Positions 43,101 to 50,467 of a stretch of 53,548 nt of DNA are shown in pieces. Positions within the stretch are counted from its first letter, which is position 1; every line of letters begins with the position of its first letter. This DNA comes from an uncultured Clostridia bacterium (GTDB lineage: Bacteria > Bacillota > Clostridia > Christensenellales > UBA1242). The DNA is taken from positions 1 through 53,548 of the forward strand of contig CAKVHC010000007.1 of assembly GCA_934747805.1 (NCBI GenBank), in the 5' to 3' direction. Under the pieces are notes generated by a model. That model ran no database searches. It was not told where the DNA came from and worked only from the letters and a program-made list of their open reading frames with translations. The translations under genes and the position numbers were made by a program.

Positions 43101-45108
43101 TGGTGCGGGTGAGTATTACATTACAATTGGCGAAATGGAAATCTACACCGACAGCACATTGCTTGACCAAGACTATTTAACAAGTTTAGACGGCGGACAA
43201 TATTTGGCTACAGTGTGTGCGATGGGCAACCGTCAATACATGACGTCACGTGTAACATCAACAAGCTATTTAACCAAGTTCACCAGTCCTATTGGTCTTA
43301 GAACAGACGGCACAAAGATTGTTTGGGATGCAGTAGAAAACGCAACAGGTTATAGGGTAGAACTCAGCAAACTGGGTGATGACGGTGAGTTTGAACTCCA
43401 GCCTATAGAAACCACTAGTTATAACAATTTCACTCTGCCAAGCAGTTATGACGGTCTTACTTTCAAAGTTAGAGTAATGGCTGTTTCGGTTGTGAATAAT
43501 GACAACTATCTAAATAGCAATTGGTCTGAAGAGTGTATTGTAAATAAGGCAGATCCAATCACCAACTTGCGATTTGACGATGTCAACAAGCAATGGGTGT
43601 GGACTGCACCAGAGAGCGTGGCTAGTTATGTTATTAGCTATCGTCTAAATGGCAACAATACCGAAACCGAAACAATAATTGGAACTTATCCATACTTCAA
43701 GCCACAAAGACTTGGCGTATATAGTGAGTTCGGCGTACAGGTAGCACCTCCAACCACCCAAACAACCATGCTCCTATCTGACATTGTGTACTGGGAACAG
43801 ACGGACGACCAGGGCGTCGTATACAAACCAACTTACAACTTTGATATGTTCAACTCAGGCTACGGCACAGAGTCTAGCCCATACGAGATTAGGAATGTTG
43901 ACCAATTTATCAATATCAAGTATTACAGCGACAAACACTTTATTTTGGGATGCAAGATTCAATCAAGCAAGACTTATACAAGTGCGTTAGTGGACAGCTT
44001 CTCAGGCGTGTTTAACGGCAACGGATACACTATTTCCAATATCAGCATTTCAACAAGTCAGGCGAATTCCGGTCTGTTCGGCATTTTGAGTGGCGCAATG
44101 ATCAAAGATTTGACTTTGGCAGGCTTTAGCGTAACCAATAGGTCTTCTAGCGAAAACTATGTCGGCGTATTGGCAGGCAAAATTGAGAACTCAATAGTCG
44201 AGTCAGTGACAATTAATACAAGTGTTGTTGCTAGCGAGATTAACGTTCAGAAATACGCATACGTTGGCGGTTTGGCAGGTAATATTAGCGAAAGTACAAT
44301 CAATAACGTTGGCATTAGCATCACTATAAATAACAATGTCAACAACACTGTGGCTTTGGCAATTTACTCAGCAGGTCTAACTGCAAAAGCAACAAACAGC
44401 ACGCTATCGAGCATCACTGTAAGTTTGACAGACAGTTCACAAGTCAACTCGACATATCGTTTGGCAGGCATTGTAACAATGCTTGACGGCGGAACGCTCA
44501 CCGACTCTTATGCAAATCTCAACAACGCAAGCTCTAACTATGCAGACCATATCGGTGGTGTGGTTGAAACCAATAAGGGAACTATTGACAGCTGTTTCGC
44601 TAGTGGGACAGTGACCGTTCGTGGCATTGCAAATGCCAACTATCAGCGCAAAGGTTATGCCGGTGGCTTGGTTGGTACAAATGACACTAATGGTTCGATC
44701 AAGAACAGTTATGCTCAACTAAGCATTGTGGTCACGACCAACATTTCCATATCTGGTGACTACAGCGTTAATGTTGGCGGTTTGGTGGCAATCAACAATG
44801 GCAAAATCGACAACTGTTGGGTTGTAATTGCCGAAGGTTACGCAACTTTGACCAAGGCAAGCGAAGACACCAAGTGCAATATCAATGCCTTTGTGGGCAG
44901 CAATAATGCCGCTTCGAATAGCATCAAAAATTGCTATCAATTCATTGCTGGCGGTTCAAACTCCACTGGCATCTCTCAAATGGCTGACGTGGCAAGCATG
45001 ATGACTGAGGCCTTCAAGGAAACACTCAACAACAATGCCGGCAAAGTCATTTACAAAACAAGCAGCTCTGGTTTGCCAGAGTTCTTGTGGCAAAACAAAT
45101 CTAACTAA
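37156..45108 (+). CDS. Giant modular surface lipoprotein (Big_2, FN3-like, GLUG)
   Basis: A 2650-residue lipoprotein. The signal peptide ends in lipobox LAGC (Cys27). A Big_2-type Ig-like domain (about 32-112, with KSNNTAVVSASGN and RSKGTAIVTA) is followed by about 23 FN3-like modules of 85-110 residues (about 115-2220). Each opens with a linker like TKLATPTNV, then a strand pair like GKLTWDAVENASGY and ends near GNGENILDSDYS. From about 2235 a beta-helix-like part with GLUG-type repeats (FSGVFNGNGYTISNISI, YVGGLAGN, GYAGGLVGTN, NVGGLVAINNG) runs to the end. The modules differ widely, so they are old duplications. There is no sortase motif; anchoring is by lipid. It is probably an adhesin or a rod projecting far from the cell. 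The next gene is a SipW-type signal peptidase, 91 bp downstream. Confidence 0.88.
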   Translation: MKSLMKKIRICILAVMCLLPALMLAGCTDDVPVTAINFREERIEMLVGDSYEPQVFCSPNSASNKRYGLKSNNTAVVSASGNSLIARSKGTAIVTAISSSESRTASIIVIVYDKSVALSVPSEIKYDGDALTFTASENAYNFDMRLNGQIVHLGNTNTYRNFETGRVNTVQIMAVGNGRATLSSDFSEEYKFYQINQPTNLRVVDGVLTFDAVENASKYKVTLKSTNSEDNEQIISTNSLNLSDLIESGKDYTVSVKALKDGYTNENLTEDVLIFASRESASVVVSKSNAPTNLRIDKNKLIFDNAARQSVFELEIYSGENLVQASEFNGDFYDLSSLAAGEYSFKLRQRATKVNTLFSDWSTTLVATKLASPTVTISDGVIKISPIDSATGYNVVVNGVAIDIRNANEFILGSSFGVGVYSIGAQAYGDDQTIISNVSVTISATKLATPTDVELNNYVLTFADDNESASYKLSVTAVLTSDETINDVIDVEGISYTFAPSYFAETNKTDTYKLQLQAYKEGNYLLSEKSDAYLVYKLATPQNVNLADEKITIENEKINIVAVESTIGYKIEFYLADSNVKVDEKAFTPPQTYSDLPALDAGKYSVKIMATGNNMNVLDSGIVQLDDIDVLSTPTIRAENNMIVWDAVENAEGYFITRNGELDDKLITELSYNIDLLEAGSYEFKIRAYGDGEKIISSRYSENPLIITKLSQPADLDYQNGKITWTAVDNASAYDVCFNNSETDNIDTFRVTTNYLELDFSSKLAGSYNYYIIALGNEREIFDSKPSQDLTIVKQARATDLRLEGNSIKWNYDIDSQYELVVNGLAINNLSDGRFDLIENYLPVANFENAQDYNLTLITKGEERKVVAGGVVVKVDSDPTDSLIITKLAQITDVSFSGGVLKWKINTSAVAYSLVVDGDVLIENIATNEDNDAGYQTYDLNADLTAGEHTVAIIALGNGENSFDSNASNYLASDIRLTKLPTVELKFNPSVYNASDNSYTMPYVSWNAVSGADHYALYIKYADGNDELIDSLGSVTDTSYSLENIDKAGDITFMVRVYGNADDILYSDFAEMIIERLNAPKLLIENGKLSWEGVLNANSYLLFVQNPVTNVYELVDEYAGMASYDFADRAAGAYNVRLIARNSLSQTEIKYADSVMAEMTVTKLNTPLNFTVYGGKFKFDMVTGAEGYEVTIGNYKHIIGANQTSDLELYSMLPERVENAKLVATANDKITSSPVTIKVRMLSSPLGVKMVGGNITWNKIAVPDGSSDAEYVATIQKGTNVEKFDAGVNTSLAFPDLGWGTGDYYIYIQAKSGIYLENGEVVYQTISPFSTTYTVTIQEAVTSISSVNGLLTWSSIPTAVGYNVKIVDASNHENIVFVTDANFDMSEYVGFRSVSVMTKGNGENILDSDYSDSVHVITMPKVENIGVVDGKLTFNAVSIFSRAKLTFTDVNNNLKFYEFDCDPSMFEGVENAKTWANIVESFGTDYINWNYTDVFNAITNSYTLNKQINIAAGSYKLTIKLIGNSYTGNVNVSKGDIIVGSSQTSVSVEMEKLAKPTVSVDDGIVSWKSNTNYAELKTFNVHVQRVYKLNGESKVENHIFQTNVDWSYNNISSIDFKGSSFDYTDLNGQSRSITFGEAGEYKVYVSLQGDNTKYLTSNNSNTESVRILEDPEIKQIAGEMTWEAIPHASEYRIDYRINGGTEEKSLFVKGDRLNFVTDFEDTKGVTHVFPAGEYDLRIYAVGNGKNVLDSKSGKHYTKTKIDIDKAQFTLTEGMLEWNVVNNMACYYVDIDNAFESNGGIIVSANQPNDSLIYDSANGMLTYEIPTSLVVGEHSVRIYVVGDNESLLSSSFSKIITAEKLVALSTPSLNGGKLEWLPNSNNRSGFDVKVDFNDDDGKAISFIENINESTFILPDRVTLSDGVVYELNGRDYRVKVKVRGTNYNQSGASYFNSDYSNEISFTRYDDVARVYTANGELTWTAVNGAGEYYITIGEMEIYTDSTLLDQDYLTSLDGGQYLATVCAMGNRQYMTSRVTSTSYLTKFTSPIGLRTDGTKIVWDAVENATGYRVELSKLGDDGEFELQPIETTSYNNFTLPSSYDGLTFKVRVMAVSVVNNDNYLNSNWSEECIVNKADPITNLRFDDVNKQWVWTAPESVASYVISYRLNGNNTETETIIGTYPYFKPQRLGVYSEFGVQVAPPTTQTTMLLSDIVYWEQTDDQGVVYKPTYNFDMFNSGYGTESSPYEIRNVDQFINIKYYSDKHFILGCKIQSSKTYTSALVDSFSGVFNGNGYTISNISISTSQANSGLFGILSGAMIKDLTLAGFSVTNRSSSENYVGVLAGKIENSIVESVTINTSVVASEINVQKYAYVGGLAGNISESTINNVGISITINNNVNNTVALAIYSAGLTAKATNSTLSSITVSLTDSSQVNSTYRLAGIVTMLDGGTLTDSYANLNNASSNYADHIGGVVETNKGTIDSCFASGTVTVRGIANANYQRKGYAGGLVGTNDTNGSIKNSYAQLSIVVTTNISISGDYSVNVGGLVAINNGKIDNCWVVIAEGYATLTKASEDTKCNINAFVGSNNAASNSIKNCYQFIAGGSNSTGISQMADVASMMTEAFKETLNNNAGKVIYKTSSSGLPEFLWQNKSN

Positions 45109-45113
45109 AACTT

Positions 45114-45137
45114 ACCAACCCAAAATCACGGGTTGGT
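45114..45137 (+). terminator. Hairpin between the giant gene and the SipW-type gene
   Basis: ACCAACCC (45114-45121) pairs with GGGTTGGT (45130-45137). The T-run after it is short (GGTTTTGGGCTTT), so it is probably a partial terminator that allows read-through. Its right arm overlaps a possible TTGGTG-17-TATAAA promoter (45133-45161) for the SipW-type gene. Confidence 0.55.
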
Positions 45138-45199
45138 GGTTTTGGGCTTTATACATATAAAATAAAAAGTTGAAAATACTAAATTAAAAGCGAGAAAAT

Positions 45200-45757
45200 A
45201 TGGATTATAGTTATCAAAACTATCGTGACAATGAAATCAATTTACCTAAAATGTTGGGCGATTGCTTATGGATTATTGTCAAAGCCGTTGTATTCACTCT
45301 GGCAGCTCTATTGCTTTTTGGATTAGTTTTTGGCTATAAGCCATATCTAGTTATCAGCGGAAGTATGACACCTACGCTTATTGAAAACCGTGACATAGTG
45401 ATCGTAAAGAAAATGAACTATAACGATTACAAAATAGGCGATATTATAACATTCACCAAAGACGACGGCGTCACTATGTGCACGCACCGAATTATAGAAT
45501 TTGAGGTGGACGAAAATAACAAACGAATCGGAATCAACACGCAAGGCGACGCAAACAATAGCCCAGATAATTATCACCTTACTGACGACCAAGTTATAGG
45601 CAAAGTGGTCGCAATTTATAGAGAATGGGGTGCAGTGTATTATTACATTCGCAACAACTTGTATTTCTGCATTGCACTTGTGTTGACCATTTATATGGGC
45701 GTGACCCTGCTTGAAGCGAATTACGAATATCTGAAAAAACCCGTCAAATTTGAATAA
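45200..45757 (+). CDS. sipW: SipW-type signal peptidase I (Ser-His)
   Basis: A 185-residue ER/archaeal-type signal peptidase (SipW group). A membrane helix (about 25-48), catalytic Ser55 in SGSMTPT and His96 in THRI (in place of the usual Lys) are followed by TQGDANNSPD and a second membrane helix at about 153-171. In Bacillus SipW removes the signal peptides of TasA and TapA, the matrix-fibre proteins. Three proteins with N-terminal hydrophobic segments and beta-rich bodies follow, the expected substrates. The ribosome binding site is weak (GCGAG), 9 nt upstream. Confidence 0.9.
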   Translation: MDYSYQNYRDNEINLPKMLGDCLWIIVKAVVFTLAALLLFGLVFGYKPYLVISGSMTPTLIENRDIVIVKKMNYNDYKIGDIITFTKDDGVTMCTHRIIEFEVDENNKRIGINTQGDANNSPDNYHLTDDQVIGKVVAIYREWGAVYYYIRNNLYFCIALVLTIYMGVTLLEANYEYLKKPVKFE

Positions 45758-45763
45758 TATCGC

Positions 45764-45793
45764 TTTACAATTTAATGTCAGATTTTGTAGAAT
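45764..45793 (+). promoter_or_regulatory. Possible promoter of the surface protein genes
   Basis: TTTACA (45764-45769), an 18-bp spacer and TAGAAT (45788-45793), then AAGGAAAG before the ATG at 45811. The three surface genes could thus be transcribed separately from the peptidase gene. Confidence 0.5.
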
Positions 45794-45810
45794 AGATATA
45801 AGGAAAGACT

Positions 45811-48222
45811 ATGCACTCAGTGAACAGAAAGTCCAATAAATTACTTTCAACGCTATTGATGGTTATGGCAATAGTTCTTCTTTTGAGTGGAGTGGGTTTC
45901 TCTTTGGCTGGCAAACGCACAAGTTATATCGCTAAAAATGCAAACAACACCACTTACACCAATGCAAGTGCGAAGACATATTTGGACAATTCCACCCTTG
46001 AATATCCTATTGACTATCAACTGGGCTCGGTGGCAAGGCAGATATCAGCCTACACATATTCAACCACTGCACAATACTTGGCGTATAGCATAAGTTTTAG
46101 ATATGTTACGATCAATGCTGGCACAGGTGAAGTTACCGTCACCAACAAAGACGTTAACAATATCAACATTATTCCATTTATTGATAGTGACTGGTATTAT
46201 GCTCCAACTGACAAAGTGTTGTATAAACGTACATCATTGAATGCCACTAGTTCAAACAAAAAAGCCACAACCACGATTTTGTCAGGTGTAGAATTCTTTG
46301 ACAACACCAGTGGCGTGGATTATTCGAATTGCAAATTGCAAATCATTCTCACACCAACCACATATAGTGCGTCAGCAATTCCAGCAAATGGTGTGACAGT
46401 TTACAATGTTTCAACCAACGTAAATTATGCGATCGGTTCATTCCGTACGCCTATCTATGTGCGTAACAACAGCTCTACAGCTCAAGGCTTGACATTTACA
46501 GTAAGTACAGGCTGGTATGACTCTTCTAACCAAGTGAAGAGCGACTTGCCTATAAACAAAATTAAGTATAATTTCAGCAACAACTATTTCACTGGCTATA
46601 ATGGTGGCAGTAATACTGAGTCAAACAATAGTTTGTATACTACCACAGGCGGCAGTTCAACCAATTCGGATAGACTCCAGTATGGTGGCAGTTACACATA
46701 TTTGTGCAGCATTCAGCCTGGTGAAATTGTTCCTATTATCGACAGCATTGAGATTATCAGTTACAACTGGAATGCAGAAGATGAAAGTGCATTTGCAGGT
46801 ATTCACGCTCAAATTTCACTCGCTAGTTGTGCCCTTACTGGCACGGCTGGCACAAAGACTAGTCTAACAGGTGGTTCGACTTATAATGTTACTAATGGCG
46901 CTGCTATTTTGCCAATAGATTTGACAGGTGTCTCTGCCGGTCAAACATTCAACGTTCCTGCGGTCTACACTGCTCAAGCGGACACCACACTTTCGGTTAG
47001 CTACAACTATTGCATCGCATACTGGGTTCAATTTGTGACGGGCTCTCCTCCTTCTGGTGCGAATGATATCGGTGATGGATATGATATCGTTGCAGGTGAA
47101 TATGCAGTGTTGCCAGTAACGTCTGGCGTCTCAGTTGCCTCTAATCAAGGCGGTTGGAGCGGCAATAATTACACGCAAAACATTGCGAAAGGCAGAACAG
47201 TTTCGCTCTTTAATACAGTTACTTTAGGATCGGCAATTACAGTCAGCGGCAGTTCGGTGACCATTGACTCCAATCTTGCTCAATCACTTAAAAATATTAA
47301 AGTTGATAGTAGCACCAATACATATGAAGATAAGTTTGGCAATACAGACGAACGCTCTGTTCCAAGCAGTTACATTCCTCGTTGCTATTTGATTATCAAA
47401 CCAGTTATATCAACGAATGCGAGTGCTACGGACAACTCAGACTATTCCAGCGAAGTGTTGATTTCGCAATCGAAATCAGCCATTAGCACATCCGCTGTGC
47501 CCTTTACTATCGCTATAAAGAACACATCAAAATATGTTTACTCTTCAACAACTATCACATTGACAGGTACTAACACAGATTCAATTACATTTGGTGTTAA
47601 CACAAATTGGACTTGGTCTTCTAACAGTCCAAACATCATTTCATATTCTGGAGCAATCAAACCAGGTGAGACGATTGTCGCTGTGGGCAGCGCAAAGGGT
47701 TCATCAAGCATGATTAATTATGGTGTTGCAACACTAACGACCAAGTCGAATGAAACCATTGATAATGTCGTTGTGATTGACGAGAGTCAAACTAGGGGCG
47801 TCTATATGCAGAATGCCACAACAGGCATTAATTACACTGGCTATGAAGACAGCTCCACAAAGAAGATTCACATAATCAACACCACGTCAAATATGTATTA
47901 TATTCGTGTGGCATTAGACCCTAAATTTATAAAAGCTGGTGCGACAGGCTCAGAATCTTTAACGTTTACGTCAACCAATTTTACAAGATTGGCTGGTTCA
48001 CACACCTATTATTACAACAAAATTCTTCTACCAGGTCAAGAAATTGAACTTGGCGGAGTGACAATCACTGCTAATCCCGATAACACTGGCACGAGCTTGA
48101 TATACAATCCTACCGTAGCGTCGTCAGTGGTTAGCACAACGTCATTTGCTGTGCCATCTGGTTGGGATTCAAATTCTATGACAGCAGTCAAAAATTTCTA
48201 CAATACAGTATTTCCAAAATAA
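45811..48222 (+). CDS. Large secreted surface protein of the SipW cluster
   Basis: An 803-residue protein with an N-terminal signal helix (about 12-34, ending LSGVGFSLAGK) and a long body rich in Ser, Thr, Asn and Tyr and in beta segments. The body seems to consist of repeated beta-sandwich-like parts, for example the recurring pattern of a polar strand, YVRNNSSTAQGLTFTVS, and later IKNTSKYVYSSTTITL and INTTSNMYYIRVAL, which fit three similar domains. Similar descriptors in the neighbours suggest a pilin-like or fibre-linked role. No lipobox, LPxTG or membrane anchor is seen at the C-terminus, so it would be released or held by partners. AAGGAAAG precedes the ATG. The next gene begins 10 bp downstream. 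Confidence 0.72.
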   Translation: MHSVNRKSNKLLSTLLMVMAIVLLLSGVGFSLAGKRTSYIAKNANNTTYTNASAKTYLDNSTLEYPIDYQLGSVARQISAYTYSTTAQYLAYSISFRYVTINAGTGEVTVTNKDVNNINIIPFIDSDWYYAPTDKVLYKRTSLNATSSNKKATTTILSGVEFFDNTSGVDYSNCKLQIILTPTTYSASAIPANGVTVYNVSTNVNYAIGSFRTPIYVRNNSSTAQGLTFTVSTGWYDSSNQVKSDLPINKIKYNFSNNYFTGYNGGSNTESNNSLYTTTGGSSTNSDRLQYGGSYTYLCSIQPGEIVPIIDSIEIISYNWNAEDESAFAGIHAQISLASCALTGTAGTKTSLTGGSTYNVTNGAAILPIDLTGVSAGQTFNVPAVYTAQADTTLSVSYNYCIAYWVQFVTGSPPSGANDIGDGYDIVAGEYAVLPVTSGVSVASNQGGWSGNNYTQNIAKGRTVSLFNTVTLGSAITVSGSSVTIDSNLAQSLKNIKVDSSTNTYEDKFGNTDERSVPSSYIPRCYLIIKPVISTNASATDNSDYSSEVLISQSKSAISTSAVPFTIAIKNTSKYVYSSTTITLTGTNTDSITFGVNTNWTWSSNSPNIISYSGAIKPGETIVAVGSAKGSSSMINYGVATLTTKSNETIDNVVVIDESQTRGVYMQNATTGINYTGYEDSSTKKIHIINTTSNMYYIRVALDPKFIKAGATGSESLTFTSTNFTRLAGSHTYYYNKILLPGQEIELGGVTITANPDNTGTSLIYNPTVASSVVSTTSFAVPSGWDSNSMTAVKNFYNTVFPK

Positions 48223-48232
48223 AGGACAATAA

Positions 48233-48847
48233 ATGAGAGATATCAAAAGCAAAGCAAAATTTATTGGCATTTTCACATTGACAATGTGCTTTGTTTTGAC
48301 TCTCATAGCTCTGCCTATGACATTGGCTTATCTGTCAAGTCACAAGTATGTTGGTGGCAGCATTGACATTGCCACGATTAACTTAGACGTTCAGGATTCG
48401 TCTAGTGCAACGGTCGTGGGTAAGACAATAGAAATTGGTGAAGCTGATTCAACTGACACTTACAACTGCACAATCAAGCTGAAAAACACTGGGAATGCAA
48501 GCATTATTGTTAGATTCTATGTCGGACTTATTGATAGCTCGGGCAATGTTGTCAAAACTAATGCGATAAAGCCAGTGGTAGAAGGTGGATCTGGATATGA
48601 CTGGATTGGGGTTGATGATGGATATTATTATCTTTCATCAACAACGGATGACACAAGACTTACAGTGGCTAAAGATGCTTCTTACAACATGCTTAGAGGT
48701 TTTACAATAAAAGACTCTGAAGGCACACTAGATAGCAGCATCGACGATGACGGCAATTTGACATTCGGATTGCAAGTGCAATGCATTCAATACAATGTTG
48801 GCACGGAAGTGTCTAGCATTTGGAATAATTTGCCAAAAGATTGGTAA
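48233..48847 (+). CDS. TasA-like SipW-substrate surface protein
   Basis: A 204-residue protein. The N-terminal segment has a hydrophobic core and ALPMTLAYLSS, like SipW signal regions. A beta-rich domain follows, with the camelysin/TasA-like pattern of an acidic, Asn-rich strand order (TYNCTIKLKNTGNASIIVRFYVGL, then GLQVQCIQYNV near the end). TasA-type subunits form amyloid-like matrix fibres in Bacillus; whether this one polymerises is not shown by the sequence. AAAGGAC precedes the ATG; 10-bp and 16-bp gaps to its neighbours make one operon. Confidence 0.75.
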   Translation: MRDIKSKAKFIGIFTLTMCFVLTLIALPMTLAYLSSHKYVGGSIDIATINLDVQDSSSATVVGKTIEIGEADSTDTYNCTIKLKNTGNASIIVRFYVGLIDSSGNVVKTNAIKPVVEGGSGYDWIGVDDGYYYLSSTTDDTRLTVAKDASYNMLRGFTIKDSEGTLDSSIDDDGNLTFGLQVQCIQYNVGTEVSSIWNNLPKDW

Positions 48848-48863
48848 TTAAAAGGAGATTCAC

Positions 48864-49433
48864 ATGAAAACAAAGAATTGGTTTAGCAAAGTCTTCACAC
48901 TAGTTGCTTTTGTTTTCGTGTGTATTATTGCCATCAGTTCGACTAATGCTTGGCTGACAAAAAATCCGACCAAAACGACATTCGTAATCACATATGGTGA
49001 AGTGAACTTCCAGTTAATAGGCAATAGCACTACGTCTGGTTCGGCTGAAGACGTCATCGCAGACTCAAAAACGCCAGCCAACGGCAAAGGCTTTATGTTG
49101 CCAACAAGCATTAATCCAAATGGTACATACAATCAAATTTTTAAAATCAAAAACATTGAAAGTTCACCCATATATGTCCGTGTTAGATTCACAACGTTCT
49201 TAGACGACTCAACCAGTGCAGCTGCTGACGCACAGTCATTGACGCCAGTATTGACGTCAAATACAAGTTGGACAAACAATTCCGGTTATTATTCAGCAAC
49301 AATCGCAGGAAGTGCGACTATCCCAATTTGTACGCAAATGAAAGTTGGTTCGATTGAAAACAGCACTTTTGTTAGACTGAAGATCGAAGTGGAAGCCGCC
49401 TCTGCAAGCAATAAGTTTGTAAGCATAGTTTAA
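48864..49433 (+). CDS. TasA-like SipW-substrate surface protein
   Basis: A 189-residue protein. The N-terminus resembles a SipW-type signal (hydrophobic core, then ISSTNAWLTKNP, close to the family's AxxAWFT cleavage region). The body has the pattern of TasA-like domains: FKIKNIESSPIYVRVRF, a polar loop-rich region and a final strand FVRLKIEVEAAS, ending shortly after. Possibly a minor fibre subunit or fibre starter, by analogy with TapA; this is inference. AAGGAG is 6 nt upstream. Last gene of the cluster, followed by a terminator. Confidence 0.78.
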   Translation: MKTKNWFSKVFTLVAFVFVCIIAISSTNAWLTKNPTKTTFVITYGEVNFQLIGNSTTSGSAEDVIADSKTPANGKGFMLPTSINPNGTYNQIFKIKNIESSPIYVRVRFTTFLDDSTSAAADAQSLTPVLTSNTSWTNNSGYYSATIAGSATIPICTQMKVGSIENSTFVRLKIEVEAASASNKFVSIV

Positions 49434-49460
49434 CAAGATAGGCAGTTTGTTTGTCTTTGA

Positions 49461-49496
49461 AAAAAAAGAAACTCCATTAGCTCGAGTTCCTTTTTT
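49461..49496 (+). terminator. Terminator of the surface-protein operon
   Basis: AAAAAAGAAACTC pairs with GAGTTCCTTTTTT around a loop of 9 nt (one mismatch), followed by the T-run. Confidence 0.75.
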
Positions 49497-49667
49497 AATT
49501 ATGTTGTTAATGAACATTAGAATAGCAAGCATAGTGGAAACATTTATTTAAAAGAAGCATCATCTGTGGCAGCGTTACTGCATTTTAATAATCTGCGATA
49601 ATACAAACAGATGTTTGTCGCATATAAATTAATTACAGCACTTATAGGCAACAAAAAGGGAGAATAT

Positions 49668-49709
49668 ATGAAAAAATTATTTATCTGCCTAATTCATAAC
49701 CATCGTTAA
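49668..49709 (+). CDS. Possible 13-residue peptide ORF
   Basis: ATG at 49668 with GGGAG 7 nt upstream encodes Met-Lys-Lys-Leu-Phe-Ile-Cys-Leu-Ile-His-Asn-His-Arg, then TAA. About 55 nt later a strong terminator begins. It may be a leader peptide or a chance ORF. It is too short to judge by composition. Confidence 0.25.
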   Translation: MKKLFICLIHNHR

Positions 49710-49763
49710 TTACATGTTTGGATTAGTGTGAATGCAAACTTGTATTGACGCTATTAAGACAAC

Positions 49764-49821
49764 AAAAAAACTCTCAAACCATTTGTGCTTGACACAAAAA
49801 TTTGGCAAAAGAGTTTTTTTT
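49764..49821. terminator. Two-part hairpin terminator, bidirectional
   Basis: The outer stem AAAAAACTCT/AGAGTTTTTT encloses a weaker inner stem (CCATTTGTG with CACAAA-TTGG). It ends the dUTPase gene on the minus strand and any plus-strand transcript from the mini-ORF. Confidence 0.8.
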
Positions 49822-49826
49822 ATTTA

Positions 49827-50276
49827 CTACTTACCTGTGCTGCCAAAACCACCCGTTCGAGTGCCTGTGGCTTTATCGTCGTCCGTGACAAGATATTTCA
49901 TAAAAATGCCTTGACCAATCTTCTCGTTTTGTTCAATGGTGATTGGCTCGTCGGTGTTGTTTTTCAACAAAAAACCGAAATTGCCGTCAGTGGTAGGGTT
50001 GCCATAATAATCGGCATCAATTATGCCCACGCCATTAGCCAAACTCACTCCACGCTTGCCAAAACTACTGCGGTTGCAAAGCATTAAAAACTCGTCATCT
50101 TCACACACAAATTTCATATTTGTGAAAACACATTCTTGAGCGTGTGGGGCGATGGTAATTTGTGTTGGACTAAAAAAGTCATAGCCTGCAGCTTTGCTTG
50201 TGGAGCGAACCGGCATTGGCACGTTATTGTTATTGTATTTCACTGCCCATTCGGCAACTCGTTCAAATCTTCTCAT
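49827..50276 (-). CDS. dut: dUTP diphosphatase
   Basis: A 149-residue trimeric dUTPase that hydrolyses dUTP to dUMP and pyrophosphate, keeping uracil out of DNA and feeding thymidylate synthesis. All five motifs are present: PVRSTSKAAGYDFFSP (22-37, motif 1), NRSSFGKRGVSLANGVGIIDADYYG (68-92, motifs 2 and 3 with the catalytic Asp), KIGQGIFMKYL (motif 4) and RTGGFGSTG (motif 5, the mobile C-terminal arm). AGGAGAAG precedes the ATG. A TTGAAA-18-TATAAT promoter lies at 50298-50327 on the minus strand. Confidence 0.95.
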   Translation of the reverse strand: MRRFERVAEWAVKYNNNNVPMPVRSTSKAAGYDFFSPTQITIAPHAQECVFTNMKFVCEDDEFLMLCNRSSFGKRGVSLANGVGIIDADYYGNPTTDGNFGFLLKNNTDEPITIEQNEKIGQGIFMKYLVTDDDKATGTRTGGFGSTGK

Positions 50277-50297
50277 TTTCTTCTCCTGTATGTCTTG

Positions 50298-50327
50298 ATT
50301 ATATCATAAAATTTTGAGTCTTTTCAA
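50298..50327 (-). promoter_or_regulatory. dUTPase promoter
   Basis: On the minus strand, TTGAAA (50322-50327), an 18-bp spacer and a perfect TATAAT (50298-50303). Confidence 0.65.
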
Positions 50328-50414
50328 ATAAATTGTAAATATATGTGATATTCGTTTGATTTAACATTTATTTTTGTAGTAGAATTATGGTGAATAATAG
50401 TCAAAATTTCCATA

Positions 50415-50443
50415 TTGACAGCGTAAAAATTTTATTATATAAT
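50415..50443 (+). promoter_or_regulatory. Consensus promoter of the 920-aa gene
   Basis: A perfect TTGACA (50415-50420), exactly 17 bp and a perfect TATAAT (50438-50443). It is the only fully consensus promoter seen in the window and predicts strong constitutive transcription of the next gene. GGGGGTG is the ribosome binding site. Confidence 0.85.
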
Positions 50444-50467
50444 AAAATTGAAATGAAGGGGGTGTCT

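Larger units (their letters stand above)
49434..49826. other. Intergenic region with terminators and a mini-ORF
   Basis: 393 bp between the surface-protein operon and dUTPase. It contains the operon terminator (49461-49496), a 13-codon ORF with a ribosome binding site (49668-49709), and a long two-part hairpin terminator (49764-49821). The rest shows nothing recognisable. Confidence 0.65.

Noticed and set aside
50387..50467. A longer start for the 920-aa protein
   Set aside because: The extension contains the consensus -35 and -10 boxes; ATG 50468 has the strong ribosome binding site.
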